From Elysia chlorotica (Eukaryota > Mollusca > Gastropoda > Plakobranchidae): a stretch of DNA of 64,000 nucleotides. Positions 35,701-64,000 of this stretch are shown here, piece after piece (within the stretch, counting starts at the first letter, position 1; each line of letters opens with the position of its first letter). The translations under genes and the position numbers were made by a program. Location of the stretch: positions 708,848 through 772,847 of the forward strand of contig RQTK01000072.1 of NCBI GenBank assembly GCA_003991915.1, read 5' to 3'. The notes under the pieces are model-generated. The model saw only the letters and a program-made list of their open reading frames with translations. It did not search any database and had not been told where the DNA came from.

Positions 35701-38700
35701 AAACTACTGCACTACTACTGTCTTACACGAGGACAATAGTAGTTTAGTAGTTTTCCTAAAGCATATATATGTTTTTGGAGTAAGGCATGGTCATCAGTGG
35801 TTGAGCTTGAGGCTTATGAAACAGACCACAGATGTGCAACAAGTTTCAGGGATGCTATAATATCTAATACTCACCATTATCTTTCTAAACAGCGGATGAA
35901 TAATGTGAATGCTTTCCGATACTCTTTCAGTTATTCTTGTAAACAATGAATGCCCACAGGAGTTTTACTGTACTGTTCTTACATCCATTATGATCCAATT
36001 ATTGAGCATTAATAAGTTTTTATACATCTTATTATATATTTGTGAACTGGTGAAATTATTATCGTCTTCTCCGCCATAACTACTCAAGGTACAAACTTGA
36101 AATTTAGATATATTGGTACCTTGGAATTTTCTGAATGCCTTAGGCTGGTTCATTTATTTTTCACGATGACGCATAAAGCATTAATTAGATTTTAGGAATT
36201 GAAATTGATTCGTCGATCAAGCAGCCATTGCTGTTTTTTATTTCAGTTGGCTAATTGTAAGTGAAAGCGGGCTAGGTTCAAATAGGTGCGGGGCTCTATT
36301 TAAATAGTTAAGATTTCTTGCCCTAATTATTATTGTTTTCTTAAACCCATTTAATGTCAACACTAAAAAACCTGAGCGAAGCCGGGCATTCCAGCTAGCT
36401 ACCTCTATTCCTTCTGTATCTGCAATGTATAATTATTTATAAAATCTGCCCTAATTCTTTCTTTGAATTTGAGTTACTAAAATCTTTCAACATTTCTAGA
36501 AACAAATGTAAATACCGTGAATAATTTTCAACGACAAAAACTCTTCAATTATGCACCCCTCACATCTTTCCTTTTGACCTTCAGAAAATGTTTTTTTGTC
36601 ATAGAAATAAATGGGTGAACAAACAATTGACAGCCTGAAATGCATTATTAAATCATAATAAACTGTCTAGGCAATATCTATGATGGTAAAAACTGTTCTG
36701 CATCAGTGGAATTATTGTCTAACTCAAATTACATTTAATTGGTAATATGAATTCAAAAAAAAGAAGTTCACATGAAGTTCACTGTTGTACAAAGATGAGT
36801 TATGACAAAATTCTAGAGGATTTCACTTTATGATATCCTTAGTTTTAACTTTTTTACACAGATGAAAAAAAAAAAAAAAGGAAAAATGTAAAGAGCAAGA
36901 TTTCCATCACATGCAAAAAGAAAAAAACATTTAAAATAAAAAAAAAGAATCTATTAGTATAAAACTCTAACTTACCTTTTATACATTGTTTTGGGTATCT
37001 GATGTAAGAAACTGATTTTGTAACAAGGGACCAAACTGTTATCCGAAGCTGAAATAGTTTAAGAGCAGTCATGGAGAAATGTTAATTTAAAAGCAAGAAA
37101 GCAAAGCAGAACAAAAAATGAACAATATGAAAACCCTGATTAATGAATTTAATCTACCACAAGAAATGAGAATTCTTAAACACAAACTAAAAATTTATTT
37201 TACCGATTCCTCCCAATCAGCCTAGACATACCTGCTTTTCTTTAAATCTTAGCTTTTTACGATTAAAATTTGACAAATATTTTATCTATGAGACACTGCA
37301 AATTCTAAACCAGACCTAATATTCATCCTAGCAGATAAATCCTTAAAGACTATGCTCAGTTTTAATATAAGTAGCTTGATTTAATTTTTGAAATATCTCA
37401 CATTTTATTAATATTAGAGAGAATAAGAAAACACAGAAAGAGTCAGCCTACAAAATACAAATATATTCTGAACATTTACACAACAAGAAAAGAAGCCCTA
37501 TCAACATTTTCATCAGTGCAACTGATGAGAGAAAGAAAGAAATGGCTATGATGGCCAATGTCTGGAGCAGATCTGGCACATTTAACGAAAAAGTTTTATT
37601 AGTAAACCCTTTGTGCCAATTTCAATCAATAACTTTAGTTTAGGCTTTATCACCAATAACAGTCACATGACAAATTAAATGCAATAAGAAAATTAGCATG
37701 CAATAGATGAACTGCAATGTGTTTGTTTGTTTATTGATAACGTAAAAAAAAAAAATCATGAAAAGTATGTTAAAGACTCTTTGATACACTGTAAGGTACA
37801 TTGACTATGGCAATCAATTTTAATTGCATTTTTTTCTTGTTTTATTTCAAGGCCTTTTCTATATTGATTAAACTTTAAGGTAAACTTGTACTCAAAGAAT
37901 AATAATGCTTTTAATCTAACTTAATAAATAATCAACCATAACAGAGTTGATCCCTCACATGAAAGTCTGCCGTTGTCAGAATGTGCCGACCATCAGGACT
38001 CCAGGTCACAGCACACAAGCCGGCAGAACCCTCATCGATCTTGCAGTGCCAGTCTGGAGATTCCAGCGACCAAACCTGCACATGAGAAGAATAGGACCTT
38101 TGAAGATGGTTGTGTGGTTTATCAAGAGTAAATATGTGTTGAAACAAAATTAGGGTTTGTTAAAATAATTATCATTCAATTAAAATTTTTTTTTTTTTAC
38201 AACAGCTCATTAACAACATTTTTAACAAAAGAGGGGAGTCTTCTTTTTATGGTTAATCTAAATAGAAAGAATAAATCTACACAGAAACATATGTACATTT
38301 ATCAACTTCAATCTTTGTCTTAAGCAGATATCTAGTATCCCTTTACTATAGTATTAAAAAAGCAGAAAAAATGAAAAAAATTAATAAAGAAAAATCATTG
38401 GCAGACAATAGCGACTTTTAGCAGAAGCCGATGTGTAGCTTAATTGTAGCATGGGCTCAGTTTTACCCTGACCTAGTTTCTACTTACAAGTCAGCTCTAC
38501 ACGATAACACTTTAACTGTGTGTTTATCTACAATAAAGATTTAATTTTAAAAAGCTAATGTTATCTTTTTCATTTTTATTCAAATTCTAAACCATTGAAA
38601 GCAAATGGGCCCTGAAATAGAATATGTTTTGATCAAAAATTGGTTTCAAAACACATGCTTCTTAGCTGTCAGATTTTTGTCAAGGTATGGATATTGAGTA

Positions 38701-40579
38701 TAGATTTAGCAATTTTATAATTCTTTTCTGTTTGCATTTTTTTTTTACTGTTACAGAGATCTGTGTTATTGCATTAATTTATAGTATTGATTTTGATTTG
38801 ATTAGATCAATATCCACACTGTTCAAACTTAAAATAAAAACAATAACAACAGCTACAAGTCGATCTGAGGGTTACGCTGCTATTTACGTCTGGCTTTTCA
38901 GCCAAGCCACGCCCTGTACCCCAAGCCTCGTTTTTCTAGACCCTACAGATACACGTCAGAGCTACAAATACGGTTGCTACAACTCTCAAATCAAGTCATA
39001 CCTGCACCATTCCTCTCTTGTACATGCCACAGAGGATAAATTGTGAGTCACCAGACCACTAGGATAAAAAAAGGTAAAATATATTTTTTTTTAAATCATG
39101 CCTAGTTACATCATGCAAAAGTTTATTAAATCAAGAATATGCTCTGTGCAGGCATATAAGGCTCTGAATCAATTTCACAAATTCCCTCTATTTCAAAAGA
39201 TAAAAGATATATACAATAACTATCATATTGGCAAAAAACGATGACAGCTGTTTTACTAGCATACTTTTACTGAACATATCATCATAGTATCTATCTTTTT
39301 AAAATCTTAACATAGGCAGGGAACACAAAATTTATTGATTGTTGTTGTTGGCGGCATTAATCCAGTATAGATGGGCTTTCACCCTTCGACCCAATGCCAT
39401 GTAGTAAAAGATGCATATTTTCTTCAACTGTTGAGTAGTTGTGTTGAGGGTGTTATCACATTTTGGTCTCAGAGGGAAGAGAGAGATTCTTTAAAAGTCA
39501 ACATCTAAGAGTGTAAGACTTTTATTTTAAGTGTGGAGAAGTAAAAATTAGTTAAGACATTGAACATAAATAAATATAAAAACAACCCCCCTCCCCCCTC
39601 TTAAGAAAAAAACACTCAAAGATGTGCTACCATTCACAAAATAAGAATTTCAATTTGAACATTTTAAAAAAAGAAAGCAAGGATATTTTAAAAAGTAAAA
39701 TTTATAAAATAAAGTTCAGAAAGATAGTGTGTACTTAAAGGCCCCTCTCAAATTCACTTTTTATTATTGATTAAATTTAAAGAGAAAACTAGAAATGAAA
39801 AATGTCAGGATACATTTAACAATATTGTACAATCTCTAGATAAAGAGTACCTTAAATAGGTTTGACATGGTTTTTCAATATTAAATGTAATGTTATTTTA
39901 AGTACTGAATAATCTTTTTATAGAATCATTGAGAGTATGAGAAGAACTTGATCTACCCAAACAGGCTTTACCTCAATGTACTGCACTGCATCAAGACATG
40001 AGAACACATGCTGAACTTGGAGGGTGTCAAAATGTCTGACCACCAGTCTGTAGTCAACAGCGCAAGCCTGAGAGATTTAAAAATGAGCGTCACAACGTAG
40101 GCTTAAAGAGTTTTACATCTCAAAGTCAAAATCTTCATCAGACAAATTTTTATAGTGACAATTGTTCGAAAAATTACACCTGAATAACCAAAGACTTTTT
40201 TAAAAACAAACACTAGGCCTATAATATACAGATGAACTTGCTCATGGAGACCACCAGTTTGTTCTATTTGTGATTTGTCAAGGGTTACACACAGCCCATA
40301 GATCTGCGTCCTGTTTATTTACAGCATCATGGTTTTACTAGAAGAATTGTAAGATGTATCTCCTATTGCTTTACTTTCTATCTTTATTATCCTCTGCGAT
40401 TTCCCATATTAATCTTACTGATATGAAAATTCTTTTAATAAAGCTAACCTTGATCAAAATCTACGATTTTAGATCTAGATCTAGATCTAGATTTGGTCTT
40501 TTTGTCTTACCAAATATTTGCCATCTGAGGAAAACTTGCAAAGTTGAAGAGACTGTCTAAAAAGTTCCGAAAAGTTCAT
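29755..40579 (-). CDS. WRAP73: WD-repeat protein WRAP73 (WDR8)
   Basis: Fourteen exons, every junction GT-AG with agreeing phase: 40579-40511, 40067-39972, 39058-39002, 38075-37959, 37048-36976, 35662-35559, 35037-34951, 34098-33964, 33381-33304, 32758-32668, 31441-31316, 30995-30912, 30446-30339, 30047-29755. They give 505 residues; human WRAP73 has 460. Matches run along the whole chain: MNFSELF start, [75 protein letters not shown]. The family forms a WD propeller and works at centrosomes, centriolar satellites and spindle poles with SSX2IP/Msd1. The extra length is mostly a Thr/Asn-rich tail in the last exon, from about residue 435 on. The ATG at 40579 fits the conserved MNFSE start. It diverges from the p53-family gene. 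Confidence 0.97.
35262..35420 (-). repeat. Diverged SINE fragment in a WRAP73 intron
   Basis: Body words GGACTTCTGTCTTAGCCGGT and AGACTAACATAAACATC resemble the main family at low identity. The head is not clear. Confidence 0.5.
36360..36412 (+). mobile_element. Possible 3' tail of an RTE-type element
   Basis: CCTGAGCGAAGCCGGGCATT followed by CCAGCTAGCTAC resembles the GAGCGAAGCCGGG...CAGCTAG terminus seen on RTE LINEs and their SINEs in many invertebrates. Only the short motif is seen. Confidence 0.3.
40470..40494 (+). repeat. (GATCTA)n short tandem repeat in WRAP73 intron 1
   Basis: Four consecutive AGATCT/CTAG hexamers next to the donor of the first WRAP73 exon. CTAG-rich clusters of the same kind lie at 18341-18385, 19305-19380, 20680-20760 and 41640-42080. 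Confidence 0.85.
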
Positions 40580-41200
40580 TTTAACGGACAGTATTAAACC
40601 GCTTTGGAAAAAACATATGAATCATGCAGATGAGAGTGATGAGTGTTTTTCAGATAAATGTAGGTATTTCTTGACGTTGGTAAGCTGATGCCGCCATGTT
40701 GTTTATTATTCTAGACAAGGTCCAACGGCTTGCTACAGATTTGATTAGATGAAAAAAATATTTTAGAATTTTTTAAATTAAATTATAAATGTATTATAGC
40801 CCTGAGGTCCTTTTAGATTGTATGATAGTCGGCTTGTTATAAAATTATTTTTATTTATTGAAACGTAGTAATTGTTAGTGCAGAAAACTTCCCGCGCCCA
40901 AAGACAAGTGCTGACACAGACAAACATTACATGCGCAAAGGAAAATGTAAAGACCGTGACCTTGAATTGGAGGCTTAAATGTGAACTTTGTAAACTTGAG
41001 CTTGCTATTTTGGTGGTGTAATTCCGTATCTAGTCAACTATTGTACCAAACTTGTGATTATTGAAACATTATACCATTCCTTTTGTTGTTAAATTGTGGG
41101 TGGAACTTTCCCACGTGGTGCCGCCATTTTCGCGGAGTGATTTATTTGACTGATTGTTCTCATTCTAAACAAGAGACAAGGCCCACAACTCGAGAATTTG
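40580..41200. promoter_or_regulatory. Bidirectional promoter of WRAP73 and the p53-family gene
   Basis: Divergent genes share this interval. Motifs seen: GCCGCCATGTT at 40690-40700 and GCCGCCATTTT at 41120-41130 (both YY1-type, AANATGGCGGC on the minus strand), an E-box CACGTG at 41112-41117, and an E2F-like TTCCCGCGCC at 40889. No TATA box stands out. YY1-type sites are common in TATA-less promoters of housekeeping genes. The interval is inferred from gene layout and motifs, without transcript data. Confidence 0.6.
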
Positions 41201-42833
41201 TCGAGTTCCAGTTCTCAACTTCTCAAGTCGGCACTTTGATCATGTGTAACTTGAATTCCTTAGTGCCACTGTGTCAGTGTAACTGCTTCTGTCATTTATG
41301 AGCTAGTTTTTCACTAGCTGCCAAATAAACTGCTATAACCATGTTGATACTTTGTTAAACACAAACAATTATCTTACTTTTTGTTATTTCATCACCGAAG
41401 TGTTCATTTATTTTGTTTTATCGCCTGGTATTGTTAAATATTATGCATTGTTTACAATTCTAACTGATTCTAGCAACAACGAAGACACCCAGTGCCAGAT
41501 TTGTTTATTTTGTGAGTATTCATGTTTTCTTCAGTATTCTAATATAAGAATTATTTATATCTAGCCAATAAGATTTAGTCTAGTATAATAGTCTTTCTAT
41601 ATCAGAATACAAGTGTTTTGTAAAACAAACAAAATCCTGCGGATCTAGACCATCTAGATCCAGGTCCTAGACCTAGGCTAGCCTAGATCTGTGATTTCAC
41701 CGTCTTGCACTGTGCAGGAGGCAGTCAGGGTCAATCTTCAATGATTTATTGGAAATGGGATCCCTATGCGGCATAGCATCGAGGGTCTACTCAAGATATG
41801 TTGAATTCATTTTATTGGTTGGTAATGAGTTGACGCGAAATAGATCTAAATCTAGATATAAATTCTATAATCTTTTTTTTTAATAGACTAATTCTAATAC
41901 ATCTAGGCCTATATCTTATTTATAGCAACATTTCAGATTTGTTCACTTGTCCAAGAAAGTGCTATTTTCTACTGAATGTTTTCATGAACTCAAGGAAGAT
42001 TCTAGATCCAGTTTATAATGCTAGGGGTTCCAGAACAGGATACCCACCAACTAGATTCCAGGTCTGCCTTTTTGGATCTAGACAAGCCTGAATAGGATTA
42101 CATGTCCAGTTGCTCACTCCAATATTTTGTTTTCCTTTTTCCGTGCACCCTTCATGATCCTTTGCATTGGATTGGAGTTAAGGCGTGTCCAAACTATTCC
42201 AATTTTTTTTTCTAGTTGTAAGAGAAGATTTTGTGGGCCAGAAAGAGATCCCATTGATCAAAATTTGTTTGTTTTTCTATCCCTGATTCCCTCAAGTCTA
42301 TATATCACAGTCAGACAAGCAGACATCTGTTGGTAGTTGCACTAGTATACATTAACTACCTGTTCTATGTCATTTCTGACATTGTACTGCCATAGACTGT
42401 TCAGTCCTGATCTTGGCTTCCTTAAATAGATTGGGATCATGGTATACATTTATTTGTGTACAATCTCTTCTACCTCTAGAGATCTAATCTGATCAATCGC
42501 ATGATTAGCCTGTAGGTACTATTTGTAAACTATTCCTTGCCTGTTTCAGTGTTTCATAGGCTAAACTTCTCAATTTCTTGAGTCGAATTGCTTCTTTCCT
42601 AGGCAAATTGATCCTATGCTAAGTTGATTAATATTTATATAAACCTACACCAAGAAGCATTCAGAATTTCAGAAAACATCTGACATAGGCTTAAATATAA
42701 ATAAATAGTCATTATTTTCAACCCCCCCAAAAAAAATTAGTTACGGCTTGTCTTTAGAATTATGACAAGATAGATTTGCACACGTTGAAATGATTGCTTA
42801 TTTTTAAACATATTTTTATTTTATTTCTTACAG
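41201..42833. other. 5' region of the p53-family gene, untranslated exon expected
   Basis: The first coding exon begins with an acceptor at 42833/42834, so at least one 5' untranslated exon must lie upstream, probably between 40.6 and 42.7 kb. A donor-like TTTTGTGAGTAT near 41511 is one possibility. CTAG-rich words cluster at 41640-42080. No coding frame is convincing. Confidence 0.4.
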
Positions 42834-42851
42834 ATTTGCCTGATAACCATC

Positions 42852-61346
<18,495 letters not shown>

Positions 61347-63040
61347 TGCAAACGCCACTGATATCTTAAAGAACAAGTGTGATTACAGAAAACTAGTGGA
61401 TAATACTATTAGACTAAAAAAATATGTAACATTTAAGTAATGCTAGTCTTGGTTTTGTGATATGAGATCTTAGAAAAGAAACAATAAGTCTTCAAAAAGT
61501 AAAAAATCAACTATTCCTGTCAAAATCAAATACTGATTTCACCATGGCTGTGAACATATCAGTTTTTTGTTATTTTTTCTTTTTTTTCTTTACAGATCTG
61601 ATCAATGTTTTTCTTTGTTATTTCTAATTCTATATGCAATGTTTTAGTTTGTCTGCTTTTTCAAGCTATTGTTCTTGGCAGAAGATGTATGCTGAGGAGA
61701 AAAAAATATTTTTTTCTTACTGAATATTTTTGACAGTTTCAAAATAAGTGAATCAAAATTATATTTGATCCAATCCATCTTTGCAATGTTGAAAATGAAG
61801 AATTTTATTATCAATTTTTTGTTGTCAATTGTTGTCCAGACTTGCTGTTGTGGACTGTACTCGTAGAATTAATAGATCACTCCTGTGGTAGATATTGTAC
61901 ACATTTTTGTTATTTGTCTTGATGCTGTGAAGTCATAAACATCAACTGTGATTTGATGGGCATTATTTTGTTGTATTACTATATTTGCAACTTCAGTTAA
62001 GAGCTTTTGAGCTCTAGGGTACTTTGGGGCATAGAACTTAACCTTCTCAACCTTTTTAAGTGCCAAGATGAAATTTAGAAATCTCAATGATAGATTTATA
62101 GAGCATAGATGAGGTTTTTTTTTAACATGACCTGTCTCTCCCCAAAAATGTGCTAAAAGCAAACCCACATTGAGTGACCAAGTTGGCGAGTGGTTGAGTT
62201 TGTCATGATTAACGTTTCAACCATGCTAGAAAGTTAGGCAATGGAAATTGTTTCCTAAATTAGTTTTGCCCCCATATCACTCAGGAAGGTTATAGTTAAA
62301 TCTATACATTCTTTACAAATGTGTATAAAGTACAAGTCGTATATGTATAAACCAAAATGGCTCTTTGCCGATTTTGTCGGAAGTCATTTAAGATAATACA
62401 GTTTTCAGTGTCTGTAATTTTTTTTATCAAACATTTGTTATTCTCTGACAATTATCTATGAAGAGATTTGATATGCCTTCCATTAGTATATACTTAACCT
62501 TGGTTGGGGAAATAAGGATTATAAACAAGTTTTAAGTCTACAGATTAAGGTGAGTGGGTTTGGTTTACGGCACGTCAGCACGGTAGAGATTAAGGTAATG
62601 GATTTAGTTTGTGATGGGGCAGACATTTTAGTGTCTCACTTTAATTGTAGCCCTTACTGTGGAATTCATCCTGACTGAGTGAATCTTTTTGAAAGTAAAG
62701 CTCGGTAGTTCTAAAAGACATTTGATACAATTTATGTTAGGCTGTATATAGTCATGGTGGGACCAGGTGTTCACAAACCTAGGAGACCTCAAAGTAGGGA
62801 GGAGAAAGCTTCTCCATTCTGACATAGAAACTATTTAGTCCGCAACTGAAGAGGAGCATAAAGGATCCGTCTCCTGTGAAGAGGTAGACCAACTCACAAT
62901 GTGAAGTATGGATCAGCTATGTTCTTCCTATGTCAGTAAAATCTGTTTTTTTATCTTATAAAGAGGCATATTATGATGCAATGCAGCAAGATAATTAGGA
63001 GCAGATTCTCGTGCAATATCAACATCTCTTAGAAATAAAC
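61347..63040 (+). other. 3' untranslated region of the p53-family gene (probable)
   Basis: AT-rich sequence after the stop at 61346 with no coding frame. The first AATAAA on the plus strand that I find is at 63034-63039, which would give an untranslated region of about 1.7 kb. Confidence 0.45.
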
Positions 63041-64000
63041 TTGCAAGTATCTTTTTTTTTTTTTTTTTTTCTGACTCTCATGGATTTTCTACTGTGATTG
63101 GTTTGATTTTCTCCTACAATGGCTAAATGTAACATATGTAGGTTTGTTTTGTTGTTTTTTTTTTCAGTTTTTTTTTCAAGTTTAAATGTAGATATCTTAA
63201 ATGCCTTTGCTTGCAGATTGTAAAAAGTGGGACAAGACACTTTTTGAAATTTAGTCTTTCTTTTTTTTTTTTTTTTTGTGTCTTCTGGCACAATAATAAT
63301 TTACTCTCCCTAATCACTATTGCTGTAAATATGTAAAGCACTCTCATATAGATCATTATTCTTCATTAACAGGACTAATTCCCCAAGGAGGAATCATTAA
63401 AGATATTCATTTCATTCCGGAATATTTCCATGACAAAATTAATATCATATTCAAACACTAAATGTGTAGTTTTTTGAGTGCTAGAATGTCATCGATAAGT
63501 ACCTAAACCCTCTTAGATGGTAGTGGCTCAAGCCATAGGAAACTTAGCCATAATTTATTGTATGCTTTTTGATAAAGAGTTGATCTCTTATCAAAGGAGG
63601 AGAAAAATTTTTAGTGGGGATTGGGCTGCTTCAATACTTATATTAGATCTTTTCAGGGTCTCTCTAATTCATATTGTTATATCAATTCCTATTTCTTGAT
63701 AGATGTTTTTGGCATTGTTAATAGTTATTCATCTGTGATAAATATAAATTTATGATCTTTTTTTTTTTATCTTCTGTAAATCTTTTTATTTCATGGAATG
63801 GCAGGATTCTGATTTAATTGATCTCATATTCTGTACAAAAACAAAATGAACATTATTCAAGCATGTGTTTGTTTTCAATCAGCTGAATGTAAACATATTT
63901 CTAAACTTCCGAGTTGATATTAAGAGATCGGGATTTTGGACCACCCATATTTTGGAAGACTTTAGTACCTTTACTATCTTATTCTTAACCTGGTAATTTC
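63041..64000. other. Flanking AT-rich DNA, nothing recognised
   Basis: T and A homopolymers. I looked for SAM-domain-like coding sequence that would give a p63/73-type C-terminus and saw none to the end of the window. Confidence 0.5.

Overview
The window is animal nuclear DNA: AT-rich, intron-rich with consensus GT-AG junctions, loaded with dinucleotide microsatellites and with many copies of one tRNA-headed SINE. The gene content and the form of the p53-family protein point to a mollusc, most likely a gastropod; that is an inference from family resemblance, not from a search.

Layout. 1-541: a TCTA microsatellite, then one exon of an unidentified membrane protein (perhaps claudin/PMP22-like). 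540-2260: a G-rich minisatellite of about 46 bp units that begins at the end of that exon. 2262-12600: gene-poor DNA with SINE copies, LINE tails and microsatellites. 12812-17674 (minus): ICMT in four exons, complete. Its third intron holds two decayed copies of part of exon 3 fused to SINE sequence. 16735-17330 (minus): a LINE reverse transcriptase relic in ICMT intron 1. 17931-20808: a tandem duplication of about 1.4-1.5 kb upstream of ICMT, each unit carrying a SINE. 22971-25918 (plus): a seven-exon leucine-rich-repeat gene whose first exon was not found. 29755-40579 (minus): WRAP73 (WDR8), complete in 14 exons, 505 residues. 42852-61346 (plus): a p53/p63/p73-family gene, complete as a 429-residue form in ten coding exons. 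61347-64000: its 3' untranslated and flanking DNA.

The central result is the head-to-head pair WRAP73 / p53 family. It reproduces the arrangement of human WRAP73 and TP73, so this divergent gene pair and probably its shared promoter predate the split of molluscs and vertebrates. Inside the p53-family gene there is a GC-rich block at about 51.8-52.9 kb followed by a short exon with its own ATG and a perfect donor in the right phase. This looks like an internal promoter for an N-terminally truncated (Delta-N) product lacking the MDM2-binding transactivation motif. The same intron carries a 360 bp satellite arranged as an inverted array.

The four main genes do not form a pathway. ICMT methylates prenylated proteins at the ER, WRAP73 acts at centrosomes and spindle poles, and the p53-family gene encodes a transcription factor. 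No retroviral or LTR element, CRISPR array or tRNA gene was recognised.
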